Below are positions 1-5,373 of a DNA stretch of 5,373 nucleotides, one piece after another. The position numbers and the translations under genes are program-made. Source of the stretch: JAENVU01 sp964639075 (GTDB lineage: Bacteria > Actinomycetota > Acidimicrobiia > IMCC26256 > JAENVU01); the NCBI GenBank assembly GCA_964639075.1, contig CAZXCB010000237.1, positions 1 through 5,373 of the forward strand. Reading direction: 5' to 3'. Under the pieces are notes generated by a model, which ran no database searches, was not told the origin of the DNA, and was given only the letters and a program-made list of their open reading frames with translations. The stretch's first letter is position 1, and the number at the start of each line of letters is the position of its first letter.

Positions 1-521
1 GCCCCGTCGCGGACGCCGACCTCGTCGATCTCCGAGAAGAGGTGGTCGGACGCGTAACGGGCGAAGACGTCCGAGAGCCCGGGCTCGACGCCGATGCCGA
101 CGAGCGCGAGCTGCCCGCGCGCTTCCCACGCGTCCGCCACCGCGAACTGCGCGTCGCCGAGCTTCTCGCCGGTGAGCTCGTGCGGCCGTTCGGGATGCGG
201 GTGCGAGAGGTGCATCGCCATGTCGAGGTAGGTCGTGCCCGCGGCGAACGCACCGTCGAAGATCGGCGGGTTGAGCCGCGGATCGCACGCGTTGACGATG
301 ACATCGGCTCCACCGGCGCGGGCGAGCTCCGCGACCGACACCGGATCCGAGGCGTCGACCGCGGCGGCGTGCAACCGACCGTCGTCGAGGCCTGCGATCG
401 CGCGCTCGGCGCGACCGAGGTCGAGGTCGGCGACGGTCAGCGATTCGAAGTACTCCCGGCGGTGCGCGATGGCCACGATCGCCGCGCCGACACCACCCGA
501 ACCCACGACGAGGATGCGCAT
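1..521 (-). CDS. Saccharopine dehydrogenase-like NAD(P)-binding protein, N-terminal part (3' end outside window)
   Basis: Translating the complement from the ATG at 521 gives 173 uninterrupted residues that run off the left edge, so the C-terminal part is missing. The start MRILVVGSGGVG holds a Rossmann dinucleotide-binding glycine motif at residues 7-12. The second strand ends in TVADLD (Asp32/Asp34), an acidic end often seen with NAD-type binding. Further on come VIVNACDPRLNPPIFDGAF, a TTYLDMAM segment and GIGVEPGLSDVFARYA, which are familiar blocks of the saccharopine dehydrogenase / lysine 6-dehydrogenase-like family. The family comprises cytoplasmic oxidoreductases acting on amino-acid or related substrates; the exact substrate here cannot be told. 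The gene lies 24 nt downstream of the membrane-protein gene on the same strand. There is no Shine-Dalgarno sequence before the ATG; instead a TACCCT box sits 6 nt upstream, so translation is probably leaderless. Family assignment is firm, specific function is open. Confidence 0.88.
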   Translation of the reverse strand, partial: MRILVVGSGGVGAAIVAIAHRREYFESLTVADLDLGRAERAIAGLDDGRLHAAAVDASDPVSVAELARAGGADVIVNACDPRLNPPIFDGAFAAGTTYLDMAMHLSHPHPERPHELTGEKLGDAQFAVADAWEARGQLALVGIGVEPGLSDVFARYASDHLFSEIDEVGVRDG

Positions 522-527
522 CGGGGA

Positions 528-533
528 AGGGTA
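528..533 (-). promoter_or_regulatory. Candidate -10 box (TACCCT) for leaderless saccharopine-dehydrogenase-like gene
   Basis: On the minus strand TACCCT fits the TANNNT -10 pattern and is followed by six bases (TCCCCG) and then the ATG at 521. Transcription starting about 7 nt after the box would begin at or next to the start codon, giving a leaderless mRNA. The pyrimidine-rich bases before the ATG cannot act as a Shine-Dalgarno site. The box lies between two same-strand genes, so it would let the downstream gene be expressed independently. No convincing -35 was identified. Confidence 0.5.
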
Positions 534-545
534 GCGACGGAGCGA

Positions 546-2339
546 TCACCCGCGGGACGCGTTGCGGCGGCGGTACAGGGCCATCCGTGGAAGGTCCGGC
601 AGGCGTTGTTGGGCACGCAGCAGCCGCGCGATCTCGGGCGAGCGTCGCTGCGCGGCCACGATCGTCGCGAGGTCCGGATCGGGACCGATCAGCCGGCGGA
701 GCCGGCGATCGATCGCGTCGCGGGCGGAGCGCTCGCGACGGTCGAGTGGGTCGGTGGCGGCGACGAGGAGGTAACCGGATCGCTGGGGCGGGGCCGGGGT
801 CGAGAAGGACGTCAGCAACAGCTCGGAGCGCGCGGACGTCGGCCGTGCACGGTGAGTGCCGAAGCGGTGCGCCTGGTCGGTGGGGACGACGACGTCAGCG
901 CCTCCGCGCGCGAGCGCAGACGCGAGCAGGGGTGCGCAACAGCGATCCTCTCCGCGTGTCGAGACCCGTGCGGTGGAAGTGACGAGCACCGGATCAGGGA
1001 GATCGGATCGGTCGGCGCGCACGGCGCCGGCGAGCCGTCCCACCGCCTCGGCGAGTCGTCCTCCGTCCCTGGGCGCCCGGAGCAGATCGACCACGAGCGC
1101 CACCGAGATCGCGAGCACGCCGACGGCGAGGATCGGCGTGGCGATCCGCGTGACGGTCCGGCGCGACGCAGGACGCAACGCCGCGACGACCGAGAATCCG
1201 GCCGCGAACCACAGCATCATCCCGACGACGCGGTCTGGCTCCACGATCCAGACGAACATGCCGCCGAAGACGAGTGCGCAGGTGACGATCGCTCCGACCA
1301 CGGTTGCACCGACGACGGCGTTGAGCCAAGTCGCGCTGGACGACCGCCGGTATGCCGCGAACCCGGCGGCACCCCCGAAGGCGAGCAGCGCCCACGGCAC
1401 GCCGCCGCCCGCGGCGAAGTCCACCGTGGGCGAGAACGGAGCGGTCGGGATCGAACCGTGGAACCACGATGCATCCGGCCCGAACTGGATCGCGACCGCC
1501 CGGTATCCGTCACGGAGTCCCGTCGCCGAACCCTGCCGGTCGATCGAGGTGAGCTCGGTCAGGTTGCCAGGGTCGTGCGTGAGCTGCTCGGCCACGGGTG
1601 GGAGCCAGAGGACGCCGATGACGACGACCGTGGTGACGAGGGCGGCGAGCGCGCCTGGTCGCGCGCCGGGCGTGCGTCGCTCTCGCGCGACGTTCGCGAC
1701 GCCGATCACCGCGCCGATGCCTCCGAGCACCGCGACCATGACCGCGAAGACCACCCAGGCCTGGGCGAGCAAGGTCGCGACTGCGGCCGCCACCGGCAGC
1801 GCCCAGACGGTTCCGGCGGTGAGCTCCCAGATCAGGAAGAGGAGGAGCGCGAGCGCGCCGAGGAGGACTTGGGGCTCCCACGGGCTCGTGAGGATGTCGA
1901 CGCCGCGCGCTTCGAGCACCAGAAGCAGCAGCCCGGTCGCCCAGAGTCCGGCGAGCGCCCCGCCGCGGCGGACCGCGATCAGGACGCACCCCGCGAGGGA
2001 GGCGAAGGTCACGAGGACCGAGCCGACGGCGAGGCCCGGCGCGCCGGGGCCGACGAGCCGGTAGGGAAGCGCGAGCAGGTAGAAGAGCAGCGGTCCCGGC
2101 TGGTTGCCACCGAAGCGCTCATATGAGCCGACGAGCGGGGTGTGCGCACCGACGTCGCGCACGCGCAGGTCGATGAGCGCCTGGTCGTCGTTGGCGACGA
2201 TGTCCGTGCGCTGCACGGCCACAGCGACCGCGACCACGATCGTGATCCCGAGCGCGAGGAGCGCCACGAGGAGCATCGCCCGGCCCGGTCGGTCGACCTC
2301 CGGGTCCTGGGACGGGTCGCGCGCCGGCTGGTCCGTCAT
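546..2339 (-). CDS. Polytopic membrane protein, GT-C glycosyltransferase-like
   Basis: This 597-residue protein has roughly ten to eleven hydrophobic segments. The first spans residues 21-42, more crowd residues 84-215, one is near 231-248, and others lie near 315-330, 340-363, 371-386 and 400-420; a hydrophilic C-terminal region of about 175 residues follows. After the first segment comes IVANDDQALIDLRVRDVG (Asp51/Asp52), then GGNQPGPLLFYLLALPYRL and TSPWEPQ at 151-157. An acidic pair in the first outer loop followed by such motifs resembles GT-C enzymes that use lipid-linked sugars, as in actinobacterial hypothetical membrane proteins. This supports a role in cell-envelope glycosylation, but donor and acceptor are unknown and it could be a non-catalytic relative. 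The ATG at 2339 was chosen because GGAG lies 5 nt upstream; an in-frame GTG at 2378 would add 13 residues but overlaps the predicted -10 box. The open frame extending to 3572 is antisense to the neighbouring gene and is not coding. Confidence 0.82.
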   Translation of the reverse strand: MTDQPARDPSQDPEVDRPGRAMLLVALLALGITIVVAVAVAVQRTDIVANDDQALIDLRVRDVGAHTPLVGSYERFGGNQPGPLLFYLLALPYRLVGPGAPGLAVGSVLVTFASLAGCVLIAVRRGGALAGLWATGLLLLVLEARGVDILTSPWEPQVLLGALALLLFLIWELTAGTVWALPVAAAVATLLAQAWVVFAVMVAVLGGIGAVIGVANVARERRTPGARPGALAALVTTVVVIGVLWLPPVAEQLTHDPGNLTELTSIDRQGSATGLRDGYRAVAIQFGPDASWFHGSIPTAPFSPTVDFAAGGGVPWALLAFGGAAGFAAYRRSSSATWLNAVVGATVVGAIVTCALVFGGMFVWIVEPDRVVGMMLWFAAGFSVVAALRPASRRTVTRIATPILAVGVLAISVALVVDLLRAPRDGGRLAEAVGRLAGAVRADRSDLPDPVLVTSTARVSTRGEDRCCAPLLASALARGGADVVVPTDQAHRFGTHRARPTSARSELLLTSFSTPAPPQRSGYLLVAATDPLDRRERSARDAIDRRLRRLIGPDPDLATIVAAQRRSPEIARLLRAQQRLPDLPRMALYRRRNASRG

Positions 2340-2344
2340 GCCGA

Positions 2345-2348
2345 CTCC
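2345..2348 (-). promoter_or_regulatory. Shine-Dalgarno site (GGAG) for the membrane-protein gene
   Basis: On the minus strand GGAG is followed by five bases (TCGGC) and the ATG at 2339. A second purine-rich stretch, GAGGAG, lies slightly further upstream. This is the only gene start in the window with a reasonable Shine-Dalgarno site, and it supports the ATG over the upstream in-frame GTG at 2378. Confidence 0.5.
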
Positions 2349-2376
2349 GGCTCCTCGCAGGCGGGACGGTCCGGTC

Positions 2377-2382
2377 ACGGTA
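2377..2382 (-). promoter_or_regulatory. Candidate -10 box (TACCGT) for the leftward membrane-protein operon
   Basis: On the minus strand TACCGT fits TANNNT. Transcription would start near 2370, leaving an untranslated leader of about 30 nt that holds the GGAG ribosome site. The bases after the box (GACCG) are the same as those after the rightward -10 box at 2409-2414, so the two promoters mirror each other. No strong -35 element is visible. Confidence 0.4.
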
Positions 2383-2408
2383 GACGACGAAGGGAATGCG
2401 TCGGGGGC

Positions 2409-2414
2409 TAGCGT
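2409..2414 (+). promoter_or_regulatory. Candidate -10 box (TAGCGT) for leaderless E2-like gene
   Basis: TAGCGT fits TANNNT and is followed by six bases (GACCGC) and then the GTG start at 2421. Transcription would start at or beside the GTG, so no ribosome site is needed, and none is well placed. The box supports both the choice of the GTG start and a leaderless transcript covering this gene and probably the next one. No -35 consensus is obvious upstream. Confidence 0.55.
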
Positions 2415-2420
2415 GACCGC

Positions 2421-3356
2421 GTGCTCTGGTGGCGGCGGGCGGACGGCGACCTGGTCAAGGACGGGACCGACCTGCGCCGTGTCATGCCCTACGTCATGCG
2501 GCACCGCAACGAGTCCGCGGTCTACTTCGAGCAGCGGATCGACGTTCGCAACGCGGAGCGCTTCGTCCGGGCGTTCAACGAAGCCCATCCCGAGACCCGG
2601 GCGACGCTGTTCCACGTGGTGCTGTGGGCGGCCCGTGGGGGTCTCGCGGAGTTCCCGGGGCTGAACCGCTTCGTCGCGGGCGGTCGGCTCTACCAGCGCA
2701 AGGGGATCTGGATCTCCTACAGCGCCAAGCAGCGCATGCGCCGGGGCGCGCCGCTCATCGTGTTGAAGCGCCGTTTCCAGCCCGAGGAGTCGTTCCTCGA
2801 CATGGTGAGCGCGATGGGGACGCAGCTGCAGAGCGCGAAGTTCGGCGGAGCCCGCTCGACCGTCGACGGCGAGCTGGGGATCGTCCTCGCCCTGCCGGGA
2901 TTCCTGCGCCGGGTCGTGTTCGTCGCGTACCGGATGCTCGAGGCGCTCGGCGCGTTCCCGAGCGCGTTCATCGACAACGACCCGCTGTACGCGTCCGTGT
3001 TCCTCACCGACCTCGGCTCGCTCGGGATGGAGCCGGCGTACCACCACCTGTACGAGTACGGGACCATCGGCATCTTCGGTGTCCTCGGCCGAGCCCGCAC
3101 GGAGCTCGTCGGCGATCCGAACTCGGGCCGCCTCGAGCGTCGCCGTATGGCCGTGCTGCGCTGGAGCTTCGACGAGCGGGTCGAGGACGGCCTGTACGCG
3201 GGGTACGGCCTCCGGCACATGCAGCGACTGGTCGAGGACCCGGTGCGCGGCGGCATCGCGGCACGGGACGACGCCACCCTCGCGTCCCTGGGCGCGGTCG
3301 ACCTCGATCTGTCCGAGGAGGCCGACGAGCCGGCCTCCTCGGCCGTCGACGACTGA
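2421..3356 (+). CDS. Stand-alone 2-oxoacid dehydrogenase E2-type acyltransferase-like protein (lacks lipoyl domain; His-to-Glu in motif)
   Basis: The 311-residue product looks like the chloramphenicol-acetyltransferase-fold catalytic domain of 2-oxoacid dehydrogenase E2 subunits, without the lipoyl or E1/E3-binding domains that normally precede it. Supporting blocks are RRVMPYVMRHRNESAVYFEQRIDV (residues 19-42), FLTDLGSLGMEPAYHHLYEYGT (194-215), which matches the E2 'NLG..G' region, and WSFDERVEDGLYAGYGLRHMQRLVEDP (248-274), which matches the C-terminal E2 motif DHRxxDG. Here Glu252 (GAG at 3174-3176) stands where the catalytic His is expected, while Asp256 and Gly257 are kept. Classical E2 chemistry (acyl transfer to CoA) is therefore doubtful; the protein may use another mechanism, bind a ligand or be non-catalytic. 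The acidic tail (residues 295-311) is encoded by a hairpin-forming sequence. The GTG start fits the -10 box 6 nt upstream and the conserved N-terminus. The next gene begins 4 nt after the stop. Confidence 0.85.
   Translation: MLWWRRADGDLVKDGTDLRRVMPYVMRHRNESAVYFEQRIDVRNAERFVRAFNEAHPETRATLFHVVLWAARGGLAEFPGLNRFVAGGRLYQRKGIWISYSAKQRMRRGAPLIVLKRRFQPEESFLDMVSAMGTQLQSAKFGGARSTVDGELGIVLALPGFLRRVVFVAYRMLEALGAFPSAFIDNDPLYASVFLTDLGSLGMEPAYHHLYEYGTIGIFGVLGRARTELVGDPNSGRLERRRMAVLRWSFDERVEDGLYAGYGLRHMQRLVEDPVRGGIAARDDATLASLGAVDLDLSEEADEPASSAVDD
3313..3342 (+). repeat. Perfect 12-bp inverted repeat (RNA hairpin) at the end of the E2-like gene
   Basis: CCGAGGAGGCCG at 3313-3324 is the exact reverse complement of CGGCCTCCTCGG at 3331-3342, with a 6-nt loop between them. 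As RNA this would be a very stable GC-rich hairpin. It lies inside the last codons of the E2-like gene, 11 nt before its stop codon and 18 nt before the TTG of the next gene. No T-run follows, so it is not a standard intrinsic terminator. It may tune expression between the two genes, stabilise mRNA ends, or be a by-product of Glu/Ala/Ser-rich coding at high GC. Confidence 0.6.
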
Positions 3357-3360
3357 GCCC

Positions 3361-4914
3361 TTGTCGATACCCGGACGCGCGGTCCCGTTCCCGCAGGCGG
3401 GTCTCGCGACCCCACACCATCTCGCGTCGGCCGCGGGTGCCGCGATCCTCGGGCGCGGCGGGAACGCGGTCGACGCGATCGTCGGGGCCAACCTCGCGCT
3501 CGGCGTGGTCGCGCCGTACTTCTGCGGGTACGGCGGTGACATCTTCGCGATCGTCTGGGACGGTGGGCTCACAGGCTACCTGGGTTCGGGCCGCTCACCG
3601 GCCGCCGCGACGATCGACGGGGTGCGCGACGCGCTGGCCGGCGCGCCGCTGCTGATCGGGCCCCACTCGGTCACCGTGCCCGGTGCCGTCGCGGGCTGGT
3701 TCGAGCTCCTCGCGCGCTGGGGCACGATGAGCTTCGGCGAGCTCGCCCAGGATGCGATCCGCTACGCGCGTGAGGGCTTCGAGGTGACGCCGATGGCCGC
3801 GGCCGCCGCGTGGGCGTACGGGCGGCTGTACCGCGACTTCCCCGAGTGGCAGGCCGTGTACGGCGGGCTCGAGGACGGCGACCAGCTCGTGCAGGAGCCG
3901 CTCGCACGGTTGATCGAGCTGCTCGCGGAGGGCGGCCAGGACGCGTACTACCGCGGACCGGTCGCCGACGCGATCGCCGCGGCGGTCTCGGGCCACGGCG
4001 GCTTCCTCGCGCCGGAGGACCTGGCCGCGCATCACGGCCAGTGGACCGATCCCCTCGTCGCCGCGTACCGCGACCGCGAGGTGGCCGAGCTGCCGCCGCC
4101 CCCCCAGGGCGCGGCGGTGCTCGAGATCCTGCGCGTCCTCGAGGGCTTCGACGTCGCCACCATGGACCCGGCCGAGCGCGCGCACCTGACGGTCGAGGCG
4201 GTGAAGGTGGCGCTGCGCGACCGCGACGACCACATCACCGACCCCGCCGCGATGCAGCTCGCGCCCGAGGATCTCTACGCCGACGACTGGGTCGCGGTCC
4301 GTCGCGACGGGATCGACCTCGACCGCGCGACCGTGCCGGTGCCCGGTCAGCCCCAGCGGGGTGGCACCGCGTACCTGTGCGCGGCCGACGGCGACGGCCT
4401 GCTCGTGAGCCTGATCCAGTCGAACTTCCTCGCGTTCGGCTCCGGCGTGCACGTCCCGGAGTGGGGGATCAACCTCAACAACCGCGGGTCGTCGTTCGCA
4501 CTCGACTCGTCGCGCGTGAACGCGCTCGCACCGTCGAAGCTCCCGATGCACACGCTCATCCCGGCGATGGCCCTCCGCGACGGCCGTCCCGACCTCGTGT
4601 TCGGCTCCATGGGCGGCGACGCCCAGGCGCAGGTGCACGCGCAGGTGCTGAGCGCCGTGATCGACGACGGCACGGATCCGCAGGCCGCGATCGACGCACC
4701 GCGGTGGCGGATCGAGCCGTGGGACTGGAAGGTGCGCGTCGAGGCGGACCTCGACCCGCACGTCCGCGCGGGCCTCGAGCGGCGCGGGCACGAGCTCGCC
4801 GAGGTGATCGCGCGCGACTCCGGCATGGGGCACGCGCACGCGATCGACGTCCGGCCGCACGGCTACGGGGTCGCCACCGATCCGCGGGCCGAGGGCGCCG
4901 CGGTCGGCTTGTAG
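3361..4914 (+). CDS. Gamma-glutamyltransferase-family Ntn hydrolase, cytoplasmic non-canonical type (YwrD/oxamate amidohydrolase-like)
   Basis: The 517-residue protein opens with the family block ATPHHLASAAGAAILGRGGNAVDA (residues 16-39), followed by GYGGDIFAIVWDG (56-68) and SGRSPAAAT (76-84). The expected self-cleavage site is in QRGGTAYLCAADGDG: Thr336 would become the N-terminal nucleophile, splitting the chain into about 335 and 182 residues. An oxyanion-type glycine block, GSMGGDAQ, lies at 415-422. No signal peptide is seen, unlike periplasmic or secreted GGTs. The Arg and Asp that grip the gamma-glutamyl group in Escherichia coli GGT are not at their usual places (Ser76; NNRGSSF at 373-379), and the Ser-Ser motif is replaced by LPMHTLIP. 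Another amide substrate is therefore likely, as in HpxW-type oxamate amidohydrolases, though none can be named. The TTG at 3361 is chosen because it lies 4 nt after the previous stop and just before the conserved N-terminus; no good ribosome site is present, suggesting translational coupling. Confidence 0.87.
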   Translation: MSIPGRAVPFPQAGLATPHHLASAAGAAILGRGGNAVDAIVGANLALGVVAPYFCGYGGDIFAIVWDGGLTGYLGSGRSPAAATIDGVRDALAGAPLLIGPHSVTVPGAVAGWFELLARWGTMSFGELAQDAIRYAREGFEVTPMAAAAAWAYGRLYRDFPEWQAVYGGLEDGDQLVQEPLARLIELLAEGGQDAYYRGPVADAIAAAVSGHGGFLAPEDLAAHHGQWTDPLVAAYRDREVAELPPPPQGAAVLEILRVLEGFDVATMDPAERAHLTVEAVKVALRDRDDHITDPAAMQLAPEDLYADDWVAVRRDGIDLDRATVPVPGQPQRGGTAYLCAADGDGLLVSLIQSNFLAFGSGVHVPEWGINLNNRGSSFALDSSRVNALAPSKLPMHTLIPAMALRDGRPDLVFGSMGGDAQAQVHAQVLSAVIDDGTDPQAAIDAPRWRIEPWDWKVRVEADLDPHVRAGLERRGHELAEVIARDSGMGHAHAIDVRPHGYGVATDPRAEGAAVGL

Positions 4915-4917
4915 CCT
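4912..4917 (+). promoter_or_regulatory. Candidate -10 box (TAGCCT) for the MoxR-type ATPase gene, overlapping the preceding stop codon
   Basis: TAGCCT fits TANNNT; its first three bases are the TAG stop codon of the GGT-like gene. Eight bases separate it from the ATG at 4926, so a transcript starting here would have a leader of about 0-2 nt. No Shine-Dalgarno sequence precedes the ATG, which fits leaderless expression. No -35 match is visible, and with only 11 nt between the genes read-through from upstream is also likely. Confidence 0.42.
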
Positions 4918-4925
4918 GGCGGGTC

Positions 4926-5373
4926 ATGGTCGAACGGGTCGCGGACGTCCGCGAAGCCTTGCTCGCGCACCAGTACCTCGCCGACGACGGCCTGGCCACC
5001 ACGATCTTCCTGGCGCTCGCCCTCGCGCGCCCGTTGCTGCTCGAGGGCGAGGCCGGCGTCGGCAAGACCGAGGTCGCCCAGGTGCTGGCGCGCTGGCAGG
5101 GGACCGAGCTGCTGCGACTCCAGTGCTACGAGGGCATCGACGCCGCCCAGGCCCTCTACGAATGGGACTACTCCCGCCAGCTCCTCCACCTGCGGGCGGC
5201 CGAGGCGGCCGGCGCGCCGGTCGTGGAGGACGAGCTCTACAGCGAGCGGTTCCTGGTCCGGCGCCCGCTGCTGCGTGCGATCGACCACCGCGGCGCCCCT
5301 CCGGTGCTGCTGGTCGACGAGATCGACCGGGCCGACGACGAGTTCGAGGCGTTCCTCCTGGAGCTGCTGTCGG
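4926..5373 (+). CDS. MoxR/CoxD-type AAA+ ATPase, N-terminal part (3' end outside window)
   Basis: The first 149 residues are present before the window ends. Walker A is GEAGVGKT at residues 41-48, and Walker B is VLLVDEID at 127-134, followed by RADDEFEAFLLELLS. The segment LLRLQCYEGIDAAQALYEWDYSRQLLHLR (62-90) is characteristic of the MoxR subgroup that includes CoxD. Such cytoplasmic AAA+ proteins act as chaperones, usually with a von Willebrand factor A domain partner encoded just downstream; CoxD works in maturing the metal cofactor of CO dehydrogenase. Whether this copy serves a molybdenum hydroxylase cannot be judged without the genes to the right. Sensor residues and the C-terminal lid lie outside the window. 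The ATG at 4926 is the only reasonable start; it lacks a ribosome site and follows a TAGCCT box. Confidence 0.9.
   Translation, partial: MVERVADVREALLAHQYLADDGLATTIFLALALARPLLLEGEAGVGKTEVAQVLARWQGTELLRLQCYEGIDAAQALYEWDYSRQLLHLRAAEAAGAPVVEDELYSERFLVRRPLLRAIDHRGAPPVLLVDEIDRADDEFEAFLLELLS

Larger units (their letters stand above)
2372..2419. repeat. Inverted repeat spanning both divergent promoters (possible operator)
   Basis: CGGTCACG at 2372-2379 and CGTGACCG at 2412-2419 are perfect 8-base inverted copies. Extended inward, each arm read on its own transcript strand is TA-S-CGTGACCG, 10 of 11 positions identical (2382 down to 2372, and 2409 to 2419), with 26 nt between the arms. Each arm covers the predicted -10 box and start region of one of the two divergent genes. 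It could be an operator that regulates both directions, or simply two similar promoters. The sequence alone does not decide between these. Confidence 0.4.

Noticed and set aside
42..2126. Long rightward open frame (694 codons) opposite the two leftward genes
   Set aside because: Its product is a low-complexity Arg/Asp/Glu/Gly-rich string without recognisable domains. It is antisense to two genes with clear protein features and is typical of stop-poor shadow frames in very GC-rich DNA.
3079..3360. Upstream ATG extension of the GGT-like gene
   Set aside because: It would add 94 low-complexity residues overlapping the E2-like gene; family similarity begins only after the TTG at 3361.
3313..3360. 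Hairpin at the E2/GGT junction as an intrinsic terminator
   Set aside because: No T-rich tract follows and it lies within coding sequence upstream of a closely spaced gene; kept as an inverted repeat only.
2340..3572. Upstream extension of the leftward membrane-protein frame to 3572
   Set aside because: The added region is wholly antisense to the E2-like gene and the start of the GGT-like gene, has no family resemblance, and crosses the divergent promoter region; the ATG at 2339 has a ribosome site.
2429..3655. Rightward 408-codon frame overlapping the E2-like and GGT-like genes
   Set aside because: Arg/Pro-rich product in a different frame from two well-supported genes; a shadow frame.
4099..4105. 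Run of seven C bases within the GGT-like gene, considered as a phase-variable tract or sequencing error
   Set aside because: The frame is intact through it, encoding a proline run that fits the family at this position; seven bases is not unusual at this GC content.
3595..4860. Leftward open frame of 421 codons within the GGT-like gene
   Set aside because: It is antisense to a gene with strong family motifs and its translation is Arg/Val/His-rich with no domain features.
4863..5288. Leftward open frame opposite the MoxR-type ATPase
   Set aside because: Antisense to clear Walker A and Walker B coding sequence, with no independent support.

Overview
The window is a very GC-rich stretch of bacterial chromosome, densely packed with ordinary-looking genes. 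High GC, strong G/C preference at third codon positions, GTG/TTG starts and TANNNT boxes a few bases before start codons (a leaderless-transcript signature) all point to an actinomycete. The product families suggest Acidimicrobiia or a relative, but the lineage is an inference. I see no mobile element, phage gene, CRISPR array, tRNA or rRNA.

Layout. Two genes run leftward from a short divergent intergenic region at 2340-2420. The first (546-2339) encodes a 597-residue polytopic membrane protein resembling GT-C type glycosyltransferases. The second (521 down to the window edge) encodes the N-terminal part of a saccharopine-dehydrogenase-like NAD(P)-binding protein. Three genes run rightward: a stand-alone E2-type (CAT-fold) acyltransferase-like protein (2421-3356), a cytoplasmic, non-canonical gamma-glutamyltransferase-family Ntn hydrolase (3361-4914), and a MoxR/CoxD-type AAA+ ATPase (4926 to the right edge, incomplete).

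How they may work together. The E2-like and GGT-like genes are 4 nt apart and are probably co-transcribed. The ATPase gene follows after 11 nt but also seems to have its own -10 box, which contains the stop codon of the gene before it. The two leftward genes are 24 nt apart, and again the second seems to have its own leaderless promoter. No shared pathway can be proven from the sequence. The metabolic genes look like housekeeping or catabolic enzymes, and the ATPase usually works with a VWA-domain partner expected just past the right edge.

Most noteworthy points: (i) repeated leaderless-promoter architecture; (ii) a mirrored promoter pair in the divergent region sharing an inverted TA-S-CGTGACCG element; (iii) a perfect 12-bp hairpin at the E2/GGT junction; (iv) an E2-like protein whose catalytic-motif His is Glu; (v) a GGT-family enzyme that keeps its nucleophilic Thr but lacks the usual residues for holding a gamma-glutamyl group. 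I found no clear new multi-gene system.
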